Shown piece after piece: positions 14,555-22,843 of a stretch of 64,000 bases of DNA (the stretch's first letter is position 1; every line of letters starts with the position of its first letter). The stretch comes from Actinokineospora enzanensis DSM 44649 (GTDB lineage Bacteria; Actinomycetota; Actinomycetes; Mycobacteriales; Pseudonocardiaceae): the NCBI RefSeq assembly GCF_000374445.1, contig NZ_KB894433.1, positions 37,886-101,885 on the forward strand, in the 5' to 3' direction. The notes under the pieces were generated by a model. It had not been told where the DNA came from and did no database searches. It was given only the letters and a program-made list of their open reading frames with translations. Both the position numbers and the translations under genes were made by a program.

Positions 14555-16699
14555 GTGCCCACCGAGGACCGAGACCAGGACGCTCACTCCGGCGAGGTGA
14601 GCAACACCAACACCGGGGACGCCGAGACCGCCATCCAGGTGGGCTCGGTGACCGGTGGGTTCCACGTGCACGGCACCGCCGCTGTCGGGTCCGTGCCGCG
14701 GCAGCTGCCGGGCCCGCCGGCGGGGTTTGTCGACCGCGAGGAAGCACTGCGGGTGCTCGACGAATGCCTTTCGCCCGCCGCGCCCATGGGCGTTGCCGCG
14801 ATCATCGGGGCACCGGGAGCCGGGAAGACCGCGCTCGCACTGTTCTGGGCGCACGCGTGCCGGGCCCGGTTCCCCGGCGGGGACCTCTACATCGACATGC
14901 GCGGCTACGGTCCGAACACCCCGTTGACCGACGAACAGGCCCTCGATGTCTTCCTGCGGGCCCTCGGTGTCGCGCCGGAGGCGCTCCCGCGCCAGGTGGA
15001 CGAGAAGGCCGCGCTCTACCGCTCCGCGCTCGCCGAGCGCAGGCTCCTGGTGGTCATCGACAACGCCGTCTCGGTACGGCAGGTCCGCAGGCTGTTACCG
15101 GGGGCGAGCGGATGTCTGGCGCTGGTGACCAGCCGTACCACCATGCCCGGCCTGGTGGCGAGGGAAGGAGCGAGACGGGTGAGCGTGGACGTGCTCTCCC
15201 CCGAGGACGCGGTGCGACTGCTCGCGGAGATCGTCGGCGACGACCGGATCGAGGCGGACGAGGAATCCGCGCGGCACATCGCGCGCTCATGCGGTCACCT
15301 CCCGCTGGCGTTGCGCATCGTGGCCGAGCGGGCCGCCGATCGACCGCACCTGCGCATGGCCGATCTCGCCGCCCAGCTGGTGGGCGAGCGTGACCGGCTG
15401 GACGCGCTCGCCCTCGCCGAGGACGAGCTGACCGACGTGCGCGCGGTGTTCTCCTGGTCCTACCGCGCGCTCGGCTCGGGGCAACAGGCCACGTTCCGCG
15501 CGCTCGGACTGCATCCCGGCTCGGGGTTCTCCGCTGCCTCCGTCGCCGCCTTGGTCGGCCTTGAGCCGGAGCAGGTCGCGGAACAGCTGCACGGTCTGGT
15601 CGCCGTCCACCTGCTCCAGGAGATCGGGCCGGACCGCTACCAGTTGCACGACCTGCTCCGCGCCTACTCGCGCGAGCGCTGTGAGCGAGAGGACGCCCAG
15701 CGCGCCCGGACGGAGTCGGTGCGCCGGGTGCTCGCCTGGTACCTGTGGGCCGCCGACGCCGGGCGGGTGGTGATCTTCCCCCATTCGCACGCGGTCGCCC
15801 TGCCGCCGCGGCCTGCGACGCCCATCCCGGAGTTCGGCACGCCCGCCGCGGCGACCGGCTGGTTCGAGGCCGAGCGGTTCACCCTGCTGGCCGCCATCGA
15901 GATGGCGATGGACCTCGGTCTCTACGACCTGGCTTGGAAGCTGCCGGTCGTGCTGGACGGCATGTTCGAGATCAGTGCCTACTGGAGCGACTGGCAGGCC
16001 ATCCACCAGGTGGGCCTCGCCGCCGCGCGCGCCCTGCCGGAGCCGCTCGGGATGTCGGCCAACCTGCTCGGCCTCGGGGATTTCCATTGGCGGTTCGGCG
16101 AGTTCACCGCCGCGGTGCGGGCCTATGCCGAGTGCGGGGAGCTGGCCGAGCGGATCGGCCACCTCTGGCTGATCGGGTTCGCGGCCCGCGGGCTCGGCCT
16201 TGCCCACGAGGGCCTGGGCGATCTTGACCGGGCCATGGCGGACTACCGGAAGGCGTTGGCGGTGTTCGATGCGGGTGGGCTGCGCCGCGGCTCCGGCATG
16301 TCCTTGCTCAGCATGGGAAAGGTGTTCCGCGCGCTGGGCGAGCCGACCGAGGCAGTCGAGCACTGTGAGCGGGCGGTCGCGGTGTTCACCGAGATCGGCG
16401 ACCGGTGGAGCCGGGCGTGGGGAGCCGTGCCGCTCACCCAGGTCTACCGGGACCTCGGCCGGTTCGACGAGGCCGTCGCCGCGGCCGGGGCGGCGCTGGC
16501 GATCTTCGACGAGTTCGCCGACCAGCGCAGCGTGGCGACCGTGCTGATGGAGCTGGGCGAGGTCCACGCGGCCGGTGGGGACCGGTCGGCGGCGCTGACC
16601 GCGTGGCGGTCGGCTGCCGAGCTGTTCGAGTCGCTCGGTGACCCCGGGGCGGCCGCCGTGCGCGACCGGATCACTCGGCTGGAGCCTGATGGTGGCTGA
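14555..16699 (+). CDS. STAND ATPase (NB-ARC-like) with TPR repeats and N-terminal amyloid-like motif
   Basis: A 714-residue signal-transducing ATPase. Order: a short disordered start with an RHIM/BASS-like motif (residues about 17-40, core AIQVGSVTGGFHVHG), an NB-ARC domain with Walker A GAPGAGKTA (85-93), Walker B RLLVVIDN (about 165-172) and a TSRT sensor, a winged-helix region (LHDLLRAYSRERCE), then TPR repeats to the C-terminus (for example AHEGLGDLDRAMADYRKALA). It lacks the DNA-binding domain of AfsR/SARP proteins. In related bacterial NLR-like proteins the short motif nucleates amyloid signalling to an effector that carries the same motif. No such effector is adjacent. GTG 14555 has GGAG upstream. 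Confidence 0.85.
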   Translation: MPTEDRDQDAHSGEVSNTNTGDAETAIQVGSVTGGFHVHGTAAVGSVPRQLPGPPAGFVDREEALRVLDECLSPAAPMGVAAIIGAPGAGKTALALFWAHACRARFPGGDLYIDMRGYGPNTPLTDEQALDVFLRALGVAPEALPRQVDEKAALYRSALAERRLLVVIDNAVSVRQVRRLLPGASGCLALVTSRTTMPGLVAREGARRVSVDVLSPEDAVRLLAEIVGDDRIEADEESARHIARSCGHLPLALRIVAERAADRPHLRMADLAAQLVGERDRLDALALAEDELTDVRAVFSWSYRALGSGQQATFRALGLHPGSGFSAASVAALVGLEPEQVAEQLHGLVAVHLLQEIGPDRYQLHDLLRAYSRERCEREDAQRARTESVRRVLAWYLWAADAGRVVIFPHSHAVALPPRPATPIPEFGTPAAATGWFEAERFTLLAAIEMAMDLGLYDLAWKLPVVLDGMFEISAYWSDWQAIHQVGLAAARALPEPLGMSANLLGLGDFHWRFGEFTAAVRAYAECGELAERIGHLWLIGFAARGLGLAHEGLGDLDRAMADYRKALAVFDAGGLRRGSGMSLLSMGKVFRALGEPTEAVEHCERAVAVFTEIGDRWSRAWGAVPLTQVYRDLGRFDEAVAAAGAALAIFDEFADQRSVATVLMELGEVHAAGGDRSAALTAWRSAAELFESLGDPGAAAVRDRITRLEPDGG

Positions 16700-16849
16700 G
16701 TCCGTGGTCGTCGAGCTCGGCGGCGGTGATCTCCCTGAGCCGGGATCCTGACGGTCGGCGTACCGAAAAGCGATCGTTCGTGCGGTATGGCGGCGGCTAG
16801 TCTGCGGGCGTACGTGCCCACCCCGGGCCACCTGCATGGAGAGGCCCGC

Positions 16850-18058
16850 ATGGCACTGCCGCTCGCCGCGTCGCCGCGGTTGTGGACGTCGGATTTCGGC
16901 TTGTATTTCACCGCGCGGATCGTGTCCATGGTGGGGGACGCGATGATGCCGGTGGCGATGTCGGTCGGGGTGCTCGGGCTCGGCTACGGCGTGAGCGGGG
17001 TCGGGTTCGCCATGGGCGCGTGGATGGGCGCGTTCGCGTTGTTCGTGGTGTTCGGTGGGGTGTTCGCGGATCGGTTTCACCCGTTGCCGCAGATGATCGG
17101 CGCGGATGCGGCGCGGTGTGTGTTGCAGGCCGGGCTCGCGGTGTATCTCTGGCTGGGGCATCCGTCGTTGTGGTTCATCGTGGTGGTGGCGGTGTTGACC
17201 GGGATCGGGACCGCGATGTTCCAGCCCGGTCTGACCAGTCTGGTGCCGCAGGTGGCCGCCGATCCGCAGCAGGCCAATGGGGTGTTGCGGGTCAGTCAGG
17301 GGATCGCCACGATGCTCGGGCCCGCGCTCGCCGGGTTCCTGGTCGCCACCACCTCGGCGGCGTGGGCGTTCGGGGTGGACGCGGCCACGTTCGGGGTGAG
17401 CGGGGTGTGTCTGATGCTGTTGCGTGTTCCCCGCTTCGAGACCGACCGCACCGCGTCGACGTGGGAGAACCTGCGGGCGGGGTGGTGGGAGTTCCGGTCC
17501 CGGTCCTGGTTGTGGGCGGTGATCCTGATCTGGTGGTTCCTCGGCGTCCTGGTCTGGGGGCCGCTCACCCCGCTGAGCGCGTCGTCGATCATCGACGCGC
17601 ATGGCAAGGCCGCGTTCGGTTACGCGGAAGCCGCGTTCGGTGCGGGCAGTGTGCTCGGCGGGCTCATCGCCATCCGGCTGCGGCCCGCGCGGCCGCTGTT
17701 CGGCGGTGGTATCGCGATGTTCCTGTTCCCGCTCATGCCGTTGATGGCCGCGCTCGTCCCGGCCGTCCCGCTGATCTACCTGGGTTACGCCATCAGTGGC
17801 GTCGGTTGGGCCTTCTGGAGCGTGCAGTGGTCGACCACCGTGCAGACCCAGATCCCCGAGGACCGGCTGAACCGGGTCGCCGCCTACGAGGTCGCCGGTT
17901 CGATCCTCGCCGTGCCGTTCGGCCAGGCCATCGCGGGTCCGGCGAGTGTGTTGTTCGGCGTGCACCCGCTGCTCCTGGTCGCCGCCGGGACGAGCGTGGC
18001 GTGTGCCGCCGCGCTGGTCATCATCCCGCCCATCCGGCGGCTGACCCGGGTTTCCTAG
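16850..18058 (+). CDS. MFS transporter (exporter-like)
   Basis: A 402-residue, about 12-helix major facilitator protein of the EntS/MFS_3 drug- and siderophore-exporter type, with the N-terminal opening SDFGLYFTARIVSMVGDAMM and loop FADRFHPLPQMIGADAAR. The substrate is unknown. ATG 16850 is preceded by GGAGAGG (16838-16844); an upstream in-frame extension of 21 residues lacks such a site and was rejected. It follows the STAND gene by 150 bp and could be separately transcribed. Confidence 0.87.
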   Translation: MALPLAASPRLWTSDFGLYFTARIVSMVGDAMMPVAMSVGVLGLGYGVSGVGFAMGAWMGAFALFVVFGGVFADRFHPLPQMIGADAARCVLQAGLAVYLWLGHPSLWFIVVVAVLTGIGTAMFQPGLTSLVPQVAADPQQANGVLRVSQGIATMLGPALAGFLVATTSAAWAFGVDAATFGVSGVCLMLLRVPRFETDRTASTWENLRAGWWEFRSRSWLWAVILIWWFLGVLVWGPLTPLSASSIIDAHGKAAFGYAEAAFGAGSVLGGLIAIRLRPARPLFGGGIAMFLFPLMPLMAALVPAVPLIYLGYAISGVGWAFWSVQWSTTVQTQIPEDRLNRVAAYEVAGSILAVPFGQAIAGPASVLFGVHPLLLVAAGTSVACAAALVIIPPIRRLTRVS

Positions 18059-18576
18059 CGATTTCCGGACGTGCGCCGGGAATGTGTACCTTTACCTGTG
18101 GCTTTGGTATTCTGGCGACAGCGGGCACAATAGCGGGAATCAGTCACCACATCGGGGCGACTGAGAAGATCCACTGCACGTGCATTTGCACGTGCAGTTT
18201 GGCGTGAGACTTATTCGGTTCGCCATCGGCGGAACTCGGCCGATCCTGTGCGCGGTCCGCTGTTCGATGGGAATATGGCAGCGGATGTAACGGGACGTCG
18301 GGTGTACGCGAACCTGGCACCATGGTGCGGTGTGAATCCGGGCCGTGTTCGACGCCGGGATCGACTACCTGCTGACGGGGGCGGTGGCCGTATGCACGTG
18401 CGGGACGAGAGCCGACGACATCGACCGGGCGCGACCGACGATCACCCGGGCGCCGGGTCGTCGACGCGGCCGAATGCAGTAGGGTCGGGCCCCGGAACTC
18501 GCCCGTCCGCCCGGTCCGGGTGGCCATCCGTGGAGAGGACTTCTTCGGTGTCTGCCCCCGTCTGGAGCCCGGTGTC
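18059..18576. other. 518-bp intergenic region
   Basis: I see no convincing gene. It holds a perfect inverted repeat at 18174-18197 and a short palindrome GCACCATGGTGC near 18340. The open frames here have no recognisable protein features. Confidence 0.5.
18174..18197. repeat. Perfect inverted repeat, candidate terminator or operator
   Basis: CTGCACGTGCA and its exact complement are separated by TT (11-bp arms), followed by TTTGG. It lies 115 bp after the MFS gene and could end its transcript or bind a dimeric regulator. Confidence 0.5.
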
Positions 18577-18924
18577 ATGAGGGGCGCCCATCTGGTGCGA
18601 ACCGTGGTGTCGGTTTTCTACTGCCTGACCGCCGGATTGGTCGCGGTCGCGCTCGCGTTGCTCGCGCACGCCTGGTTCGGGTGGCGGGATTGGGTTTTTC
18701 CGATTTGCGCGGGCGTCGTGGTGGCGGTCGTGTTCGGACTGGCGGGCAGGCGATTCATCGACTGGTTGGTCCCCACTCCGCCGCGGTCATCCGCCGATGT
18801 CGGACTTCCGCTTCCGGGCGGACCGGTTGACCAACAGTCCCACGCCCCCGGTGGCCACACCGGTACCGGCCATCCAGCCCCACCATGGAATATCGCTTAC
18901 AGCCACAATAACCACGACGGCTAG
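18577..18924 (+). CDS. Hypothetical two-helix membrane protein
   Basis: A 115-residue open frame with two clear membrane segments (VVSVFYCLTAGLVAVALALL and VFPICAGVVVAVVFGLAG). GGAG lies about 10 bases before ATG 18577. The last third is low-complexity and runs antisense to the MITE-split minus-strand gene for about 135 bp; the stop TAG falls exactly in the CTAG where the MITE inserted, but excising the MITE restores the same stop. Likely real in its membrane part; no function assigned. Confidence 0.45.
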   Translation: MRGAHLVRTVVSVFYCLTAGLVAVALALLAHAWFGWRDWVFPICAGVVVAVVFGLAGRRFIDWLVPTPPRSSADVGLPLPGGPVDQQSHAPGGHTGTGHPAPPWNIAYSHNNHDG

Positions 18925-19267
18925 TGGTGCGACTCAGAACGTCGGCCGTGTATCGGCGGGTCCACGGCGGGGCTGGCGGGGCCGCCGGGGCGGCCTCGTA
19001 CTGGATGTACTTGGTCGTTTCGGCGGTGCCGTCAGGCACGTCGTGGGCGGGTCGAGACATGGTCGACGTTCTGGGTCGCACCACTAGCACCGGCAGGGAC
19101 ATCCCGATGACGATCACGATTAATCGGGCCGTCCGCTTGCCCGTGGTCATGGTCCACCGGAGGAAGTCGAGGACCTCCCGGAGCGCGGTCCGCGCGGGTG
19201 CGGGCGCGGGTGCGCGCTCGTCCGGCGCGGCGGGCCGCGGCGGCGAGGTGTCAGCCTGGTCGCTCAT
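18787..19267 (-). pseudogene. Small membrane protein gene disrupted by a MITE
   Basis: The minus strand begins MSDQADTSPPRPAAPDERAP and reaches a membrane segment RLIVIVIGMSLPVL at the insertion site. Removing 163 bp (the 161-bp element plus one TA) joins it in frame with AVVVIVAVSDIPWWGWMAGT, ending RSARKRKSDIGG and TGA at 18787-18789. The restored product is 105 residues with a Pro/Ala-rich cytosolic start and one or two membrane helices. In the present sequence translation would run through the element into a nonsense tail. The gene follows the XRE/DUF5753 regulator by about 40 bp and probably was its operon partner. Confidence 0.75.
18924..19084. mobile_element. MITE (161 bp), IS630/Tc1-mariner type, TA target duplication
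   Basis: Terminal inverted repeats of 21 bp (18924-18944 and 19064-19084; one mismatch) begin GTGGTGCGACTCAGAACGT. The element sits in CTAG, with TA duplicated at 18922-18923 and 19085-19086, as for IS630-type insertion. It has no transposase. Exact excision restores a host reading frame, which confirms the borders. A second related copy is at 26177. Confidence 0.85.
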
Positions 19268-19309
19268 CACTGACTCCTGATCAGAGCTGGCTATGCACGG
19301 GTCCTGGGG

Positions 19310-20200
19310 TCACGCGCCGGTGAGCCGGGCGAGCTCGGCCGCGACCAGCCGGGCACTGGCCGCGGCGGGCAGGGCCAGGTCGGCGAGCGCGTCGAAGGTG
19401 CCGATGTAGTCGGTGATCAGCGCCTTGTTGGGGTCGGTGTCGTCGCGCACCAGCGTGCTGTGCACCGGGTCGTCGATGAAGACGATGGTGTTCGACGGTT
19501 GCGTGTCGTCTCCCGCCTGGTCGAGGTCGAAGACGGCGAAGGACTCGCGCAGGCCCGCGTGCGCGCCCGCGGTGAACTCGACGACCCGGATCTCCACCCG
19601 GTCCGCGGTGACCAGGTCGTCGAGGTGTCGCAGCTGGTCGGCCAGCACCCCGGGGCCGCCCACCTGCCTGCGCAGCGCCACCTCGTCCAGGATCACGGTG
19701 TAGCGGGGCGACCGGTCGCCGTGCAGCAGCTGCCTGCGTCGCTGCCGGGCCTTGATCAACCGTTCCGCGTCGTCGTCGGTGGTGTTGGTGAGCGCGCGCA
19801 GGCCGCGGGCGTAGTCGTCGGTCTGCAGCAGGCCGGGCAGCAGCGTGTTGCTGACCTGGCGGATTCGCGTCGCCGCCCCCTCCAGCGACAACAATGTCCA
19901 GAAATGCGGTTGCATCAGGCCCTTGAACTCGCTTTGCCAGGACGGCCCCCGACTGTCCTTGGCCAGCGCGACCAGAACGCGCACCTCGTCTTCGTCGATT
20001 ATCCGGTATTCGCTCAGCAGGGCCCGCACATCGGAGGTGGAGAACCGCACCGACCCGTTCTCCATCCGGATCACCTTGCTCAGCGACCAGTCCATCGCGT
20101 CGGCTGCCTGCTTCTGGGTGAGGCCGCGCGCGCCCCGCAGCCTGCGCAGCGCCGCGCCGAGGCGCAACCGCTGGACGGCAGGGTCGGGCTGGTCTGCCAC
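19310..20200 (-). CDS. XRE helix-turn-helix regulator with DUF5753
   Basis: A 296-residue WhiJ-type regulator: XRE helix-turn-helix near the N-terminus (ALRRLRGARGLTQKQAADAM, SLSKVIRMENG) and DUF5753 C-terminal (LLPGLLQTDDYARGLRAL, VILDEVALRRQVGGPGVLAD). GTG 20200 is chosen because GGAGG lies five bases upstream; GTG 20242 is in frame but lacks a site. A DUF397 gene is encoded divergently at 20468 and a MITE-broken membrane gene lies downstream. It is distinct in sequence from the first XRE/DUF5753 protein. Confidence 0.87.
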   Translation of the reverse strand: MADQPDPAVQRLRLGAALRRLRGARGLTQKQAADAMDWSLSKVIRMENGSVRFSTSDVRALLSEYRIIDEDEVRVLVALAKDSRGPSWQSEFKGLMQPHFWTLLSLEGAATRIRQVSNTLLPGLLQTDDYARGLRALTNTTDDDAERLIKARQRRRQLLHGDRSPRYTVILDEVALRRQVGGPGVLADQLRHLDDLVTADRVEIRVVEFTAGAHAGLRESFAVFDLDQAGDDTQPSNTIVFIDDPVHSTLVRDDTDPNKALITDYIGTFDALADLALPAAASARLVAAELARLTGA

Positions 20201-20467
20201 GGCAGCCTCCGAGCTGGGGAAGTGGGAGTCGACATGTGTCACGCTACGCCCGCCCGCGATTCGCCATATCGCGGGACGACATGTGGCTTCAACGTATCAC
20301 GTGGACACCGGGTTCCCGCTCGGTCGTGCGGCGTACCCGGTCCGTGCCGGACCGCACGGTCGTTATCGCCGGTGTGCGCGAACATCGCCACCCGGCCGGC
20401 GGATTGATGCCGCCCGCGCGCCCGGAATACTTGATGCGCCGTTTGTTCGGGCCAGCCTGGAGGATTC

Positions 20468-20668
20468 ATGTCGACCGTGGCGACCGTCTGGCGCAAAAGC
20501 ACCCGCAGCGACACCGTGCTCAATTGTGTGGAGCTGACCTGGACCGTACGCGGTCTGGCCGTGCGGGATTCGAAGAATCCTGGACAGATAATGGACATAT
20601 CCGCGCGGTCCGTGTCCGGCTTTCTCGCCTTCGCCGCGGCGGGCGGCCGGGCGCGCCCGGCGGACTGA
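20468..20668 (+). CDS. DUF397 protein
   Basis: A 66-residue DUF397 protein with the family pattern WRKSTRSDTVLNCVEL, GLAVRDSKNPGQ and an end helix SVSGFLAFAAAGG. It starts at ATG 20468, 267 bp from the divergent XRE/DUF5753 gene, its likely partner. The usual order places DUF397 downstream of the regulator, so the divergent layout is less common. Confidence 0.8.
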   Translation: MSTVATVWRKSTRSDTVLNCVELTWTVRGLAVRDSKNPGQIMDISARSVSGFLAFAAAGGRARPAD

Positions 20669-20843
20669 CCGCGCCGCGATCCGGACAATGCCCCCGATCC
20701 GCCGGATCGCGACGAAACGTTCACCGATCGCCCGGTGACCATCCGGGACGTGCGAGGCGCGTGGCCGAGTTCGTCATGCGCCCACCCGTTCGTGGGTGGA
20801 TGCTGTGCCGGTGATCACTGCGAGGTGAACGGCGGGTGAGGAC

Positions 20844-22532
20844 ATGCACCTTCTGGCGGGCGCCGATCTCCGGTTGGACGCGGCGCCGATCGACTACATC
20901 CTGTTGGCCATCTACTTCGTCATGGTGTTGGGAATCGGCGCGCTGGCCCGCCGGTCGGTGTCGAGCAGTCTCGACTTCTTCCTGTCCGGCCGGTCCCTGC
21001 CCGCCTGGGTGACCGGCCTGGCGTTCATCTCCGCGAACCTCGGCGCGGTCGAGATCTTCGGGATGACCGCCAACGGCGCCGCCTACGGGCTGCCGACCAT
21101 GCACTACTACTGGATCGGCGCCATCCCGGCGATGGTGTTCCTCGGCCTGGTGATGATGCCGTTCTACTACGGCTCCAAGGTCCGCAGCGTGCCCGAGTTC
21201 CTGCTGCGCCGGTTCGGCTCGTTCGCGCACCTGGTCAACGGGCTCAGCTTCGCCGCCGCCCAGGTGCTGATCGCCGGGGTGAACCTGTTCGCCCTGGCCA
21301 CCGTGGTCAACCTGCTGCTGGGCTGGCCGCTGTGGCTGAGCGTGGTGGTGGCCGCGGCGATCGTGCTGGCCTACACCTCGCTGGGCGGGCTGTCCGCGGC
21401 GGTCTACAACGAGGTGATGCAGTTCTTCGTGATCGTGGCGATGCTGCTGCCGCTCACCTTCGTCGGTCTGCACAAGGTCGGCGGCTGGCAGGGCCTGGTC
21501 GACAAGATCACCGCGGCCGACCCGGCGGGCGCTGCCGCGCAGCTGTCGTCGTGGCCGGGCACCAACATCACCGGCATCGGCAACGCCACGCTGTCCGTGC
21601 TGGGCATCGTGTTCGGGCTCGGGTTCGTGCTCTCCTTCGGCTACTGGACCACGAACTTCGCCGAGGTGCAGCGGGCCATGTCGGCCAAGAGCATGTCCGC
21701 TGCCCGGCGCACGCCGCTGATCGGCGCCTACCCGAAGACCTTCATCGCGCTGATCATCATCATCCCGGGGATGATCGCCGCCGTGCTGGTCCCGGAGCTG
21801 GCGGCGGCCAAGGCGGGCGTGCAGAACGGCGTCACCTACAACAACGCCATCCTGCTGCTGATCCGCGACCTGCTGCCCAACGGCATGCTCGGCATCGCGA
21901 TCACCGGGCTGCTGGCCGCGTTCATGGCGGGCATGGCCGCCAACGTCAGCTCGTTCAACACCGTGTTCACCTACGACATCTGGCAGGCCTACATCCGCAA
22001 GGACAAGCCGGACGACTACTACCTGCGGGTCGGCAGGCTGGTGACGGTGGTCGGCTGCCTGGTGGCGATCGGCACCGCGTTCATCGCCAGCAGCTTCAAC
22101 AACATCATGGATTACCTGCAGACGCTGTTCGGCTTCTTCAACGCGCCGCTGTTCGCCACATTCATCCTCGGCATGTTCTGGAAGCGGATGACCCCGCTGG
22201 CCGGTGGGCTCGGCCTGATCGCGGGCACCGGCACGGCGATCACCGTCGACGTGCTCAACCGCCAGCACGTGCTGAACCTGGCCGGGCAGGGCGCCAGCTT
22301 CGTCGCCGCCAGCGCCGCGTTCGTGGTGGACATCGTGCTCAGCGTGGCGGTCTCACTGGCCACCCGGCCCAAGCCGGACAGCGAACTGGTCGGCCTGGTG
22401 TGGTCGCTCACCCCGCGCGACCGGCTGCGGCACGACGACACCGGGGAGAACGCGGGCTGGTACCGCAAACCGGCCGTGCTCGCGGGCGGCGTGCTCGCGG
22501 TGACCCTGGTCCTCAACATCGTGTTCTGGTGA
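20844..22532 (+). CDS. Sodium:solute symporter family transporter
   Basis: A 562-residue, roughly 14-helix SSF-family transporter (LeuT fold), opening with DYILLAIYFVMVLGIGALAR and carrying the SSF segments SSLDFFLSGRSLPAWVTGLA and RRFGSFAHLVNGLSFAAAQV. It couples Na+ (or H+) entry to uptake of a sugar, carboxylate or similar solute; which one cannot be told. It is followed 10 bp later by a small two-helix protein gene, so the pair is one operon. Confidence 0.88.
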   Translation: MHLLAGADLRLDAAPIDYILLAIYFVMVLGIGALARRSVSSSLDFFLSGRSLPAWVTGLAFISANLGAVEIFGMTANGAAYGLPTMHYYWIGAIPAMVFLGLVMMPFYYGSKVRSVPEFLLRRFGSFAHLVNGLSFAAAQVLIAGVNLFALATVVNLLLGWPLWLSVVVAAAIVLAYTSLGGLSAAVYNEVMQFFVIVAMLLPLTFVGLHKVGGWQGLVDKITAADPAGAAAQLSSWPGTNITGIGNATLSVLGIVFGLGFVLSFGYWTTNFAEVQRAMSAKSMSAARRTPLIGAYPKTFIALIIIIPGMIAAVLVPELAAAKAGVQNGVTYNNAILLLIRDLLPNGMLGIAITGLLAAFMAGMAANVSSFNTVFTYDIWQAYIRKDKPDDYYLRVGRLVTVVGCLVAIGTAFIASSFNNIMDYLQTLFGFFNAPLFATFILGMFWKRMTPLAGGLGLIAGTGTAITVDVLNRQHVLNLAGQGASFVAASAAFVVDIVLSVAVSLATRPKPDSELVGLVWSLTPRDRLRHDDTGENAGWYRKPAVLAGGVLAVTLVLNIVFW

Positions 22533-22542
22533 GGTGGTCTCG

Positions 22543-22797
22543 ATGAGCGAGCCGACGAAGCGCGCGGGCCTGTTCGACCTGCGCGGTGTGCTGGCCGTGC
22601 TGTTCGCCGTGTACGGGCTGGTGCTGACCGTGATGGGCATCGCCGCCACGTCCCAGGCGGACCTGGACAAGGCGGGCGGGATCAACGTCAACCTGTGGAT
22701 GGGCATCGGCATGCTGGTCGTGGCGGTGCTGTTCGCACTCTGGGTGCGGCTGCGACCGCTCACCGTGCCCGAGCGGCCGGAGTCGGCGGAGCAGTAG
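22543..22797 (+). CDS. Small two-helix membrane protein linked to symporter
   Basis: An 84-residue protein with two membrane helices (VLAVLFAVYGLVLTVMGIAA; MGIGMLVVAVLFALWVRL). GAGGTGG precedes ATG 22543. It is cotranscribed with the SSF symporter; I infer an accessory role but no function is established. Confidence 0.75.
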   Translation: MSEPTKRAGLFDLRGVLAVLFAVYGLVLTVMGIAATSQADLDKAGGINVNLWMGIGMLVVAVLFALWVRLRPLTVPERPESAEQ

Positions 22798-22831
22798 CGG
22801 GGATCGGCCACCGCGCGCCCGGCCGAGTGGT

Positions 22832-22837
22832 TACCGT
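22832..22837 (+). promoter_or_regulatory. -10 element TACCGT of leaderless lipoprotein gene
   Basis: TACCGT ends 6 nt before GTG 22844. Confidence 0.5.
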
Positions 22838-22843
22838 TTGGCC

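Noticed and set aside
15287..17965. 892-codon open frame on the minus strand
   Set aside because: It is antisense to the STAND and MFS genes, rich in His/Arg/Pro/Gln without family features, a usual artefact of high-GC coding sequence.
18924..19280. Open frames starting at the first bases of both MITEs (MVRLRTS...YRRVHG)
   Set aside because: They arise from the shared 46-bp terminus and diverge at once afterwards; no protein family is visible, so they are not counted as genes.
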